Positions 37,265 through 46,507 of a stretch of DNA of 64,000 nt are shown in pieces. Origin of the DNA: JAUUSJ01 sp964439395 (GTDB lineage Bacteria; Bacillota; Clostridia; Lachnospirales; Lachnospiraceae). The stretch is from NCBI GenBank assembly GCA_964439395.1, contig CAYTNV010000019.1:1-64000 (forward strand), written 5' to 3'. Position 1 is the stretch's first letter, and each line of letters begins with the position of its first letter. Position numbers and translations under genes: made by a program. The notes below the pieces were generated by a model. It had not been told where the DNA came from. It saw only the letters and a list, made by a program, of their open reading frames with translations, and searched no databases.

Positions 37265-37288
37265 CTACTCACAGAAAGGACTAAAGTG

Positions 37289-37600
37289 ATGGAAAAGAAA
37301 AAAATACCATGTCGCGTATGTGGAAAACTTTTTGTACCATGTGCTTTCTGCCAGTCTCACCAAGGTACTTTTAGGTGGAGAAATTTTGCTTGTTCCATCG
37401 AATGTGCGAAGGAATACATCGAAAAAGCAACAAAATACCGTCAATCCACTAGAGAAAAGATCGAAGAAACCACACATACGTTAAAGGAAGAGAATACAGA
37501 AGATTTAACAAAAAAAAAGAGAGGTCACAGAAAAAAAGTAAGACCTACAGATGAAACTATGCAAATTGAGAAAACGGAAATTGTGAACGATGAGGGATAA
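37289..37600 (+). CDS. Small zinc-finger protein after the tail tube
   Basis: 103 residues from ATG 37289 (AGAAAGGA upstream); upstream in-frame sequence belongs to the tail-tube gene. The N-terminus has a CRVCG...CAFC...C...C treble-clef-type zinc site. The C-terminal half is Lys/Glu-rich and probably disordered. Role unknown; small zinc proteins at this position are seen in related phage layouts. Confidence 0.6.
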   Translation: MEKKKIPCRVCGKLFVPCAFCQSHQGTFRWRNFACSIECAKEYIEKATKYRQSTREKIEETTHTLKEENTEDLTKKKRGHRKKVRPTDETMQIEKTEIVNDEG

Positions 37601-37638
37601 AACAGACACAATCCGTTTGCTTTTATCCCTTATTTTTT
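37593..37638 (+). terminator. Rho-independent terminator
   Basis: AGGGATAAAA/TTTTATCCCT stem followed by TATTTTTTA; the 5' arm covers the previous stop codon. Confidence 0.85.
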
Positions 37639-37656
37639 ACGATAGAAAGGAATAAA

Positions 37657-37887
37657 ATGGGAAAATATATTAAATTTAATTCCCTAGATGCCGTCTACGA
37701 GTATTATGATAATCAGATTGTCAAAATCTTAAATATGGAACAAGTAAAATACTATATTAAGCACGATGTTAGACCAGATTATATGGAAGTTTCCCCATAT
37801 GATGGCAGCATTGTATTTTACTTTGGGAAAAGAAATACCACGGATGTCTGGGAACATTGGAAAAACATATCACAAAAAAGAAAGTAG
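37657..37887 (+). CDS. Small hypothetical protein
   Basis: 76 residues: MGKYIKFNSLDAVYEYYDN..., with aromatic residues and a C-terminal KKNISQKRK-type tail. GAAAGGA precedes ATG. No motif. It lies between the tail and lysis genes. Confidence 0.6.
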   Translation: MGKYIKFNSLDAVYEYYDNQIVKILNMEQVKYYIKHDVRPDYMEVSPYDGSIVFYFGKRNTTDVWEHWKNISQKRK

Positions 37888-37895
37888 GCGAGTGA

Positions 37896-38264
37896 ATGGA
37901 AAATTTACTTAAAAATATTGACTGGGTTACAATCATGTATACAATCTGGACAGCAATTCTTATTCCAGTGGCGAGGCAAGTATACGAACATTTAAAACTA
38001 AAACGATTAGATAAATATACGACAATTTTATACGAAGAAGTAACAAAAGCAGTTAAAAGCGTCTATGAAACAGAAGTAAAAGACATTAAACATACTGTCG
38101 CCTGGTCACAAGAAAAACAAAAAGAGGTTTTAGAAATAGCAAAAACTAAAACAATCCAAGCACTCTCCTCTTCTGCTCAGAGGTGTCTAAAAGAGGCAAA
38201 CTCAGATTTTGGAGCCTATCTTGAGTCTCTTATTGGCACGGCTCTGTACGACTTAAAAAATTAA
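37896..38264 (+). CDS. Holin, LL-H family
   Basis: 122 residues with one N-terminal hydrophobic segment (MYTIWTAILIPVARQVYEHL) followed by a charged helical coiled-coil region, the layout of LL-H-type holins. It would permeabilise the membrane to release the endolysin. The ribosome binding site is weak (GGCGAG), which is common for timed lysis genes. The endolysin is far away at 63092. Confidence 0.7.
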   Translation: MENLLKNIDWVTIMYTIWTAILIPVARQVYEHLKLKRLDKYTTILYEEVTKAVKSVYETEVKDIKHTVAWSQEKQKEVLEIAKTKTIQALSSSAQRCLKEANSDFGAYLESLIGTALYDLKN

Positions 38265-38290
38265 GATTATAGCGGAGGTGCGAAAATCGA

Positions 38291-38935
38291 ATGGAAGAAT
38301 TACAACTTCTAAAAGAATTAGACATTAGTGTAGTTATAATAAGTATTCTAATTCTTATTTTATGCTTTAATTCTCTGTCCGATATAATAGGAAAATTTTG
38401 CTCTAAAATTGGAATTGAGTTTTCTTGGATACGAAGAAAAAACGAAGAGAGAAAACTCTTAACAGAGACGAATGTTAGATTAGAAAAATTAGAAAAAGAG
38501 CATGAGGAGTCTGTAAAACAATCTATCAAACATGATAAAAAATTACAACAAGATTTACAAACTTTTTCTGCTGATTTAAAGGAAGGAATTCATGAGCTAA
38601 AAAGTGGGCAAGACACATTAACAGACGTTATCAAAGAAATGATTCAAGAAGACAAAAATCGAGATGTGAAAATCGATGCATTGATGGAAGCCAGTAGAGT
38701 GAGTCTGGGAAACGAAATCAATCGAATGTATAACAAATATATAAATGAAACAAAAGGAATCCCCGAAGATGAAGTAGGTGAATTTACCGCAACTCATGAT
38801 GCTTATAATGCAGTATATGGGAATCATTCTGGAGATGCAAAGTACAATTACTGTATAGAGCATCTTAGTATCCTACCCGTCTCTACATCTTTAGTCGAAT
38901 CAAAACAAGTGAAAACAATAATAGATAATAAGTGA
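38291..38935 (+). CDS. Membrane-anchored coiled-coil protein
   Basis: 214 residues: a single N-terminal membrane segment (ISVVIISILILILCFNSL), a basic stretch, a long coiled coil (~50-145) and a folded C-terminal domain. GGAGGTG precedes ATG. Next to the holin, it may be a lysis regulator or spanin-like/antiholin protein. The function is inferred from position only. Confidence 0.55.
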   Translation: MEELQLLKELDISVVIISILILILCFNSLSDIIGKFCSKIGIEFSWIRRKNEERKLLTETNVRLEKLEKEHEESVKQSIKHDKKLQQDLQTFSADLKEGIHELKSGQDTLTDVIKEMIQEDKNRDVKIDALMEASRVSLGNEINRMYNKYINETKGIPEDEVGEFTATHDAYNAVYGNHSGDAKYNYCIEHLSILPVSTSLVESKQVKTIIDNK

Positions 38936-38960
38936 TCGTGTCAGGCGGTCACTTTTTAAT
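38931..38960 (+). terminator. Rho-independent terminator
   Basis: AGTGATCG/CGGTCACT stem (one T-G pair), then TTTTTAATTT, overlapping the preceding stop codon. Confidence 0.8.
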
Positions 38961-38991
38961 TTAAATGAACTAAAAAAGGAGAATTAAGTTT

Positions 38992-39657
38992 ATGTTAGTA
39001 GAAATTACAGGAAAGAGATATGAAGAGAGAATTGTTACAACAAGCAGAAAAATCGCTGAAGGGTTTAAAAAACGTCATTCAGATGTGCTGAGAGATATTG
39101 AAAATCTCAGATGTTCAGAGACTTTTAGAGAACGCAATTTTGCGTTGTCCTCATATAAATCAGAGCAAAATAAAATTTTAAAAGAATATATAGTGACTGA
39201 AGATGGTTTTACAATTTTGTGCATGGGCTACGGTGGAGAACGTGCTATGGAGTTCAAAGAACATTATATTGCCGAATTCAATGTAATGAGGGATGAACTC
39301 AAACGCATTCATACCGAACGTCAACAATGGCAAATTGAAAGAGACAAAGGCGTAGTTATAAGACATATCCTCACTGACACAATAAAAATGAAAATTGCTG
39401 ATAGCCCGAATAAAAGATTTGCATACCCTAACTATACGCATCTAATTTATCGTACCCTTTTTGGAAAAACTGCGAAAGAACTTGAGAAAGAATACGGATT
39501 GAAATCGAGAGAAAGTCTGAGAGATTTCTTTACAGGCGACGATTTAGCCAGAGTTCAAAGTGCAGAAATGCTCGTAAGTAGTCTCATCAATTGTGGTTGG
39601 GGATATCCTGAAATCAAAAAATTCTTAGAAACAGAAACTAAAAAAATGCTTAATTAA
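38992..39657 (+). CDS. rha: Rha-family phage regulatory protein
   Basis: 221 residues. The N-terminus VTTSRKIAEGFKKRHSDVLR, then a FRERNFALSSYKSEQNK segment and YIVTEDGFTILCMGY, follows the Rha DNA-binding domain. A second C-terminal helical domain (TAKELEKEYGLKSRESLRDF) resembles a phage antirepressor C-terminus. Rha proteins regulate lysis/lysogeny or interfere with infection; its presence suggests a temperate ancestry. AAAAGGAGAATTAAG precedes ATG. Confidence 0.85.
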   Translation: MLVEITGKRYEERIVTTSRKIAEGFKKRHSDVLRDIENLRCSETFRERNFALSSYKSEQNKILKEYIVTEDGFTILCMGYGGERAMEFKEHYIAEFNVMRDELKRIHTERQQWQIERDKGVVIRHILTDTIKMKIADSPNKRFAYPNYTHLIYRTLFGKTAKELEKEYGLKSRESLRDFFTGDDLARVQSAEMLVSSLINCGWGYPEIKKFLETETKKMLN

Positions 39658-39780
39658 TTTTAAAGCATTTTTGTCCATTCAGGTTCAATCACTAGACAAG
39701 GATGCTTGGCAGTTGAGAAACAGACTGAACTTCTCTTCTGCCTTTGTGTTCATCAAACAAAGTCAAAAGGAAGTATTTGT

Positions 39781-40221
39781 ATAGACAACATATTAATAAT
39801 CATAGATAACAAAACAATAGATAAATATAACAATCATTATTTCAAATTACATCCAAGAGCAACCAAAAAACAAATTGAGCATCCGTGGCATCCATCCATT
39901 AATCAATGGTTTATTTTGCCCAGAATCCAGTTAAATAATTTGAAACAAAAATGGAAAATGTTTGGTTGCTGGTTAGTTAATGAGTCAGGTTATCAGAACT
40001 TAAAACTAGATAATGTGGAAGTAGAAATCACAACTTATTTCAACACCAAACGCAGGCATGATGTGGACAACTATGTCCCTAAGTTTTTATTGGATGCGTT
40101 CGTTGAGGCAGGGCTACTCATAGATGATGATGATAAGCATTTACATATCCTTCTATTGAAAAATAAATATGACAAAGATGCTCCACGAACTGAAATAATG
40201 ATTAAAAATCTAAATAAATAA
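39781..40221 (+). CDS. RusA-like Holliday junction resolvase with an ATA start
   Basis: 146 codons. The RHDVDNYVPKFLLDAF segment then GLLIDDDDKH is the RusA signature, with the metal-binding aspartates in DVDN and the DDD cluster. RusA resolves Holliday junctions in phage recombination or packaging. The start is placed at ATA 39781 because AAAAGGAAGTAT lies 4 bases upstream. The more distant ATG at 39706 has no ribosome binding site and adds residues without similarity. Placement between Rha and tail genes is unusual. Confidence 0.75.
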   Translation: MDNILIIIDNKTIDKYNNHYFKLHPRATKKQIEHPWHPSINQWFILPRIQLNNLKQKWKMFGCWLVNESGYQNLKLDNVEVEITTYFNTKRRHDVDNYVPKFLLDAFVEAGLLIDDDDKHLHILLLKNKYDKDAPRTEIMIKNLNK

Positions 40222-40241
40222 GTAGGAAGGAAAAGGAATTT

Positions 40242-40625
40242 ATGGATATTAAATTAGAAAAAGCTTTATTAATTTACAACATATTGGGAACAATTATTGA
40301 TAATAAGGACGCTAATATTGATAGCTTGTTAAAATTCAGGTTACTTGGTATTAGAGCATCCCTCTCTCCTTTATATAAAGACTTCGAGACGATAAGAAAT
40401 GAAAAAATCATGGAATATGGAACAAAAGATGAAAAAGGGGAAATATTCATTGATGGGGAGAATAACCCAGAAGTGCTGGTAAAATTCAAAGCTGAGATGG
40501 AGAAATTAACGAAATCCACTGTTAGCTGCAATATTTCAAAAATAAAATACACAGAAATCATCGATAGTGGACTTCCAGCAGATACCTTAGTAATGCTCTA
40601 CGATATCATTGATGGAGAAAACTAA
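40242..40625 (+). CDS. Hypothetical protein (DUF1617-like pattern)
   Basis: 127 residues, helical, with a KFRLLGIRASLSPLYKDFE helix followed by a YGTKDEKGEI turn, resembling a small phage family encoded near RusA or tail genes. GGAAGGAAAAGG precedes ATG. Function unknown. Confidence 0.5.
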   Translation: MDIKLEKALLIYNILGTIIDNKDANIDSLLKFRLLGIRASLSPLYKDFETIRNEKIMEYGTKDEKGEIFIDGENNPEVLVKFKAEMEKLTKSTVSCNISKIKYTEIIDSGLPADTLVMLYDIIDGEN

Positions 40626-40667
40626 AACAAGCCTAACCACAAATATTTTCACAGGAAAGAAAGGAAT

Positions 40668-41294
40668 ATGAGAATGGAATTAAAAAACGAAATCAAAAAA
40701 ACAAGAATCGCAGATTTTGTAGAAGGATATGAAAAATGTCCAAGTAACTCTATGAAAGAGAAATACTTAAAAGAAAAATTAGTGATTGCACCGTATGTAA
40801 AACTCGAACACAAATTAAATCTATGTCAATCTATCGTAGAAGCATCCTCTCACAATAAACAGGGAGACTTACATATTGACAGCGCTGCTAGATATATTCT
40901 ATATATTCGTTGTGTTATTGAATGCTATACAAATTTAACTCTTAATGATAAGGCACACGACAAAAGTTTTATAAAAGAATATGACCAGCTTGCAAGGAAT
41001 GGATTAATTGATAGAATCGTTAAAATGATTCCAAAAGATGAAATGGAAGAACTCTCTATGTTCCTCGATATGAAAGTTGAAGACCTTTTCACGAACGAAT
41101 ATGAAACAAAAGCTTTCATCTCTAAGCAAGTAGATAAGTTTAGCAAAGCTTTTGACGCATTCATGCCTTCCGTCGTTGATAGTATAGCGAATGAATTCGT
41201 AACGCGATTTAAGGGCATAAAAAGGGAAGAGCTAATTCCTGTTCTAATAGAACTAAAAAACGAGCTTATAAAAAATTTAAAAAATAATAAATAA
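40668..41294 (+). CDS. Possible tail assembly protein
   Basis: 208 residues, mainly helical. AAAGAAAGGAAT precedes ATG; a second ATG six bases later is also possible. Its position just before the tape measure fits a tail assembly chaperone, but no slippery sequence for a frameshift extension was found. Confidence 0.45.
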   Translation: MRMELKNEIKKTRIADFVEGYEKCPSNSMKEKYLKEKLVIAPYVKLEHKLNLCQSIVEASSHNKQGDLHIDSAARYILYIRCVIECYTNLTLNDKAHDKSFIKEYDQLARNGLIDRIVKMIPKDEMEELSMFLDMKVEDLFTNEYETKAFISKQVDKFSKAFDAFMPSVVDSIANEFVTRFKGIKREELIPVLIELKNELIKNLKNNK

Positions 41295-41304
41295 TATATT
41301 TTTT

Positions 41305-41339
41305 AGCACTGTATCTGTCATAGGATATGGTGCTTTTTC
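41305..41339 (+). terminator. Rho-independent terminator
   Basis: AGCAC/GTGCT outer stem with an inner TATC/GGATA pairing, followed by TTTTTC. Confidence 0.75.
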
Positions 41340-41360
41340 TTATATCTGGAGGTGATATTT

Positions 41361-41798
41361 ATAGCAAAATTAAAGTTAAACGATGTAGTGTTCTCCATTT
41401 TAAAAAAACAAATGGGGCAAAGAGCGAAAGATATAGCAACCGATGCAAGAGACAAAATTAGCGATGAATATAACCGAGTTATAGATTTCTTCTACAGTGA
41501 TTACTCTCCAAACTATTATCAAAGGCATTCTGGTATCCCTGGAATGAGAAAAACATTTAGAAAATATTATAGAAATTCACATGGCACATCATATTCTGGT
41601 GGAATACAAATAAGCGTAGATGATATGTATAACGATTACGGATACAAAAGAGACAATCGAGCTTACGTGCTGGATTCCTTTTTAGAGGGGTATCACGGAC
41701 CCATATTTATGGGGATAACTGGAAGTGAAGGATTAAAAACATACGAACACATGATTAAGTTCCGAGATAATTTAATCAAAAAATATAATAGAAAGTAG
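41361..41798 (+). CDS. Tail completion or minor structural protein with ATA start
   Basis: 145 codons; basic protein, AKLKLNDVVFSILKKQMGQR then a Tyr-rich centre (SPNYYQRHSGIPGMRKTFRK). The start is ATA 41361, four bases after a perfect GGAGGTGAT. The GTG at 41352 is part of that ribosome binding site and cannot be the start. It directly precedes the tape measure. Confidence 0.6.
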   Translation: MAKLKLNDVVFSILKKQMGQRAKDIATDARDKISDEYNRVIDFFYSDYSPNYYQRHSGIPGMRKTFRKYYRNSHGTSYSGGIQISVDDMYNDYGYKRDNRAYVLDSFLEGYHGPIFMGITGSEGLKTYEHMIKFRDNLIKKYNRK

Positions 41799-41811
41799 GC
41801 GATGATAACTA

Positions 41812-44580
41812 ATGGGAAGGAACTTAGATAATGTTATTGAAGTAACTGCAAAACCAAACTATGACTCCTTAAATGATTTAGCAAAAGAACTAAAGAAATT
41901 TGACAATCAAACAATAGATGTTGCTTTAAGTGGAGATGCAAAAAAAGAGATCGAAGAACTTAGAAAAAGAATTGAAAAACTAGCCAAGGATATGAAAACA
42001 GTATTCGACGATTTAGATAAGACCTCCTCTAAAGAAGAAATGAATAAACTTGGGAAAGAAATAGATGCAGTTAATTCTAAAATAATAGATATTCAAAATT
42101 CTGTTAGACTCTTCTCCAATCAACTTGACAAGCTTGGGAATGCGGAAGAACTAGAAAATTTAAAATCTCAACTCAATGAAGTATTAAACGTTTTAAAAAA
42201 TTCAAAAAAATCTATTTCTGAGCTATCTGGTAGCCTGAATCAAAAAACTCCTTCTGGTTTTATAGGTGAAACAAATGATATAGATGCTGTCTTAGATAAA
42301 GTAAACGAGCTTATTAAAGCTATTGGAACCACAAAAGTTCGAGCAATAAAAAATGAATCAAAAGTAATGAAAAAGGAAACTGACAACGAAGTTACATATA
42401 TTGAAAATGTAATAGAAAAAGTCAACAATCTCAAAAACGCAATTAAAGCTCTTCCAAAAGAATTTGTTCCAAATGTACAATCCACTACTTCTCCTCCAAA
42501 AGATACTAAAAGTGAAAAACCTAAAAAAAACAAAAGAAGTAATCTAACTTATATAAATGATCTAAATAAGCTTGCAAATGTTGGAGAGAAATCTTCAAAA
42601 ATTTCAGAATTGGTAAGACCGTTAGATGACATTGCCACTGCTTTAAGTGTTATAGATGATTGCACCAATGTTCCTAGCGTTATCGGCGGATTAAAAGTTA
42701 ATAAAACCACTGTAGATAATTTAAGTGGAGTTTCTACGGCTCTTGAGCAAATAAAAAACTCTTTAACAGGATTATCTGATGACGGAATGAATTTTCTCAC
42801 TAAATTGTCCGAGATTACAAAACAAGCAGATGCTCTAAAAACTGTAGCCAATACAATCAAACAAAATTCTGGAAATAATTTGAGAGCAAATACTAAAGAT
42901 ACTTCCTACTATCAGCAAAAAGCTTTGGATAAATACAATAAATTTGAACGCACAAGTTCTGACAAAAAATATTATTCTAAATTAGAATCTAAATTTCAAA
43001 AATTAAAAGAAGCGGCAGAAAACCTTGGGGACGAGGAGGGTCTTAGGAAGTTTGAAGAAAGTTTATCTAAGCTTAGACAGGAAATCAATCGATTTCAAAA
43101 GTTAAAAGGAACTCTCATTGAAGGCAATTTTGAAAGTCTTAATGCCGCCACCAAAGGTGCTAAAGACTATGCCATAGAAAACGGCGCTATTTCTACTAAT
43201 TTATTAAGCAATTCCGATTTAGGAAATGGATTACATAAAATAGTTGTAGAAGCAAAAAATGCAAAGAGAGAAGTTCAAAATCTTGCATTTACATATAATA
43301 AAAATCTCGAAAAAATATCTGTCGAAACAGGTGAATGGAGAAAAGAACTTACTGGCGTTCCCGCAGTTGTGGATGACATTAAAAGAAAATTCTCTGATTT
43401 AGTAACATACTGGATTGCTAGTTTTATTGATTTACATGATATTATTGGTTGGATACAGGGTGGTGTAGGAATCGCCACAGAATTCGATACGTTGCTCACA
43501 GAAATGCGAAAAGTCTCCAATGAAGCAGAATCAATTCTAAAAAACTATCAAAACGCAAGTTTTGAAATTGCCGAAGGCGTGGGGACAACAGCACAAGCAC
43601 TTAACAGTTCTACGGCAGACTGGATGAGGCTTGGCAAATCTTTAGAAGATGCATCTGAACTTGCAAAAAATACATCTATTTTGATGAATGTATCTGAATT
43701 TGAAAATGTCAACGATGCTACGGATTCCTTGATTTCTATGACACAGGCATATCAAGAGCTAGACTCAATAGATATCATAGACAAATTGAACTTAGCGGGT
43801 AATAATTTCTCAATTAGTACGAGCGATTTAGCTCAATCTCTACAGAAATCCTCCGCTGCTTTAAAAGTTGCAGGAAATGATATTAATGAAGCTATTGCAC
43901 TTACAGTCGCTGGTAACAGTATTTTGCAAGATCCTGATTCTGTTGCTGCTGGTATTAGAACAATCTCGTTAAGAATTACAGGAACAGAAGAGGCTAAAAA
44001 TGAACTTAAAGCTCTCGGTGAAGATGTAGATGATTATGTGGTTCAAACATCTAGCAAAATGCAAAAACAAATTAAAGATTTCACTGCTGTTGCAAGTAAT
44101 GGTTTTAAAGGTGTAGATATTCTTGATGGGAATGGAAACTATCGTAATACATACCAAATCCTTCTCTCTATCTCCAAAATTTGGGACGAAATCGAGGCTA
44201 CCGATAAAAAATTTGGAACAAATCATAAGAACGGTTTGCTTGAATTAATGGCTGGAAAACAACGATCTAATATTCTCGCTTCTATCTTAGAGGACGCAGA
44301 GCTTCTCGAAGATGTATATAATCAAGTGCAAAACGCAGAAGGTTCCGCAGAGCAGGAATTAAATAAATATCTTGACTCTATTGAAGGACGTATGTCTCAG
44401 CTTAAAACTGAAGCACAAGAATTTTGGTACAACTTAATTGATTCAGATACAGTTAAAACTGTAGTTTCTGGACTAACAAATATTTTAGATTTAGTAAATA
44501 AAATTGTCGGTGCGACAGGCGGTTTCGGCGCAACATTAACTACCGCAACGACACTTTTGTCTGTCATAAAGAACATCGGT
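41812..44580 (+). CDS. Tape measure protein, exon 1
   Basis: 923 codons. Coiled coil (~1-120 and 170-200), a linker, then a globular tape-measure region with a hydrophobic DLVTYWIASFIDLHDIIGWI segment and the typical FEIAEGVGTTAQALNSSTAD...AGNSILQDPDSVAAGIRTIS sequence. Unspliced, the frame stops at 44616. Joining at 44580/48398 continues in frame as VIKNIG-IFKSIDNDSNN. The whole spliced protein has ~3205 residues, which at ~1.5 angstrom per residue implies a tail near 480 nm. Confidence 0.88.
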
Positions 44581-45087
44581 ATGCGAAACAAGCATCAATC
44601 ATTGTCATTTGCTTAAAATATGCCCCATTTACTCAAGAAAATTTTTCAAGAGTAGGTGTGTGTCAGCTTAGTCAACTGACGATGTTCTATAAAACGAATC
44701 GTAATTGGGAGTTGCTATCTCCCAGTGCTGGGAAGTAAAAATATACATACTGCATAGCTACAACGTGGCTGGAAACGGCGAGCGTGATATGCACTCCGAA
44801 AGGATGCTGGTGACAGTAAGAAAATATGCAGTTAGCCATATGCCAAAAGCTAAGTGGCGTTTAAGGTCAACAATCAGCAACGGATACCCTAAGTCTTTAC
44901 GGATATGGATGTGTTCACAGACTGGAAACGGTTCTGAGTCGAAAGGCTTGTAAAGGACAGTCGAAACCGAGAAGGAAAACTCGCCCTGACTAGGAGAAAA
45001 CCAAAAGAGCAGCACTACTCTCCTATTCTCTCATAGCACATTGGAGAAAATAGAAAAGTGCAAATAAATAGAATATGGAATACATCA

Positions 45088-45115
45088 TTGACTTGCTCTC
45101 CCTATAATGTATAAT
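45088..45115 (+). promoter_or_regulatory. Sigma-70 promoter of the intron cargo
   Basis: TTGACT (45088-45093), 16-base spacer, TATAAT (45110-45115). Transcripts would start ~45122, before AAGGAGAG and the ATG at 45149. Confidence 0.75.
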
Positions 45116-45148
45116 TAATATTATATTATCATGGAAGGAGAGCAAGAA

Positions 45149-45289
45149 ATGCCACAAGAAAACAATTCTAAAAAACCAAAAACAATTAAATCAAACTTCA
45201 CAAGAATTATTTTGCCTAAAAACGGAGAAAATACTCATTCTAATTGGGGGGAAAAGTCAAATAATACATCCCCTAAAAACAAAAAATGA
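45149..45289 (+). CDS. Small basic protein in the intron
   Basis: 46 residues: MPQENNSKKPKTIKSNFTRI... ending SPKNKK; Lys/Asn/Ser-rich, probably disordered. GGAAGGAGAG precedes ATG, and a consensus promoter lies 34 bases upstream. Its TGA is 15 bases before the predicted start of the membrane protein, so the two are likely co-translated. Confidence 0.6.
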   Translation: MPQENNSKKPKTIKSNFTRIILPKNGENTHSNWGEKSNNTSPKNKK

Positions 45290-45304
45290 AAGAAGGGACA
45301 ATTT

Positions 45305-45925
45305 ATCGATCTAAATGTATTAATCAACAATGTACCAAATTTAATTAATCTATTTTTGCCTGGATTTTTCTTCATGAATGTCTTAGGATGGTTAATTAAT
45401 AAAAAAAGAGATATCACATCACTAGCTATTTGGAGTTTGTTCATCACTGCCCTTATAAACTATACTTATTCATCTTTTATAGAACTGCTTGGCTTCACAA
45501 TTGCTACCCCAATAAAACAGCTGGTTATGTGTATTTTGGGAAGCACGTTACCTTTTATCTGTTTTTGGTTAAAAGAACATCCTATTGCGAATAAGTTATT
45601 ATCAAAATTAATAAAAAAGAGTATTCATGATGATGTTCTTGATGATGTGTTTGACTACGAACATATCCTTTGGATGAGAATTCACTTGAAAGATAAAGGA
45701 ATCTTCTACGAGGGGAAATACCGCCGAAGAGAAGAAAATGGACTAGAATCATGGATAATTTTGGTAGACTATGATTGTGTCAAAGAAGAAACAAAAGAAA
45801 TTATTTTCAGTTCCGATTGGAATGATACATCCAAATCTGTTGCTATTAATTTGAGAGATGCAGATATATTAGAATTCATGTATGATAAGGATTCTGAAAC
45901 TTGGAAACGCCTGATTGAAAACTAA
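45305..45925 (+). CDS. DUF6338-like membrane protein with a non-standard start
   Basis: 206 codons. N-terminal phrase NLINLFLPGFFFMNVLGWL, a second and third membrane segment (~40-85), then a cytosolic beta domain (WIILVDYDCVKEETKEIIFS) match the general DUF6338 layout. The frame is closed by TGA at 45287, and the only NTG codon before the membrane core is TTG 45356, which would remove the first 17 residues. AGAAGGGA is 6 bases from ATC 45305, so ATC is the best start. Cargo of the intron; function unknown. Confidence 0.55.
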   Translation: MDLNVLINNVPNLINLFLPGFFFMNVLGWLINKKRDITSLAIWSLFITALINYTYSSFIELLGFTIATPIKQLVMCILGSTLPFICFWLKEHPIANKLLSKLIKKSIHDDVLDDVFDYEHILWMRIHLKDKGIFYEGKYRRREENGLESWIILVDYDCVKEETKEIIFSSDWNDTSKSVAINLRDADILEFMYDKDSETWKRLIEN

Positions 45926-45965
45926 TAAGGACAGACACAAATCATTTTATAAATTGAAAGTGTAA

Positions 45966-45997
45966 AACCCACTACCTTTAGGTGGTGGGTAGTTGAC
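45966..45997 (+). mobile_element. Orphan IS605-type right end inside the intron
   Basis: Hairpin ACCCACTACC-TTTA-GGTGGTGGGT then AGTTGAC. It matches the tnpB-associated end at 17738-17770 with two compensating base changes in the stem. No tnpB is present upstream; the membrane protein gene fills that place. Confidence 0.6.
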
Positions 45998-46011
45998 TTG
46001 AAATAATCACA

Positions 46012-46040
46012 TTGACTCACCACCAACTTCCTACTATAAT
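46012..46040 (+). promoter_or_regulatory. Sigma-70 promoter of the toxin-antitoxin pair
   Basis: TTGACT (46012-46017), 17-base spacer, TATAAT (46035-46040). It begins 15 bases after the IS605-type end. Confidence 0.8.
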
Positions 46041-46075
46041 ATAAGTAAATGGAACAACGGAGGGAGGAAAACAAA

Positions 46076-46507
46076 ATGGCTAATATTTTTGACGTGGCAA
46101 AATATATCCTTGAGCGAAAAGGAACTATGTCCACAATGAAACTACAAAAATTATGTTATTATGCTCAGGCTTGGGCTTTAGTTTGGGATGATGCCCCTCT
46201 ATTTAACGAAGATTTTGAAGCTTGGGCTAATGGACCAGTATGTAGGGAATTATTTTTTAAAACAAAAGGAAAATATTCCGTTTCTGCTGATGATGAAACA
46301 GGAGGAAATGGTGATTTAACAGCTAACGAAAAAGATACTATCAACCATGTTTTAGAACACTATGGAGATCATAATGCTCAATGGCTTAGTCAGTTAACGC
46401 ATATGGAAGATCCATGGAACGAAGCTCGCATAGGAATCCCCCCAGGAGTCGGATGTGACCACATAATATCAAAAGAAAGTATGGCAATGTATTATGGCGG
46501 TCTGTAG
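46076..46507 (+). CDS. Panacea (DUF4065) antitoxin-like protein
   Basis: 143 residues with the full Panacea pattern: ANIFDVAKYILERKG, KLQKLCYYAQAWALVWDD, FEAWANGPVCRELFF, and a late WLSQLTHMEDPWNEAR. This domain acts as antitoxin in many two-gene systems and is frequent in phages and mobile elements. ATG 46076 follows GGAGGGAGG. The coding end overlaps the following toxin candidate by 14 bases. Confidence 0.85.
   Translation: MANIFDVAKYILERKGTMSTMKLQKLCYYAQAWALVWDDAPLFNEDFEAWANGPVCRELFFKTKGKYSVSADDETGGNGDLTANEKDTINHVLEHYGDHNAQWLSQLTHMEDPWNEARIGIPPGVGCDHIISKESMAMYYGGL

Noticed and set aside
37058..37288. Long upstream extension of the zinc-finger gene into the tail-tube gene
   Set aside because: It is a shadow frame of the tail-tube gene; the ATG at 37289 has its own ribosome binding site.
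40242..41294. Programmed frameshift between tail assembly chaperone genes
   Set aside because: The two candidate genes are separated by a gap with a fresh ribosome binding site and I saw no slippery heptamer at the end of the first.
44705..44953. 82-residue open frame after tape measure exon 1
   Set aside because: It overlaps the P4-P7 core of the group I ribozyme, has no ribosome binding site, and its composition follows RNA structure rather than protein.
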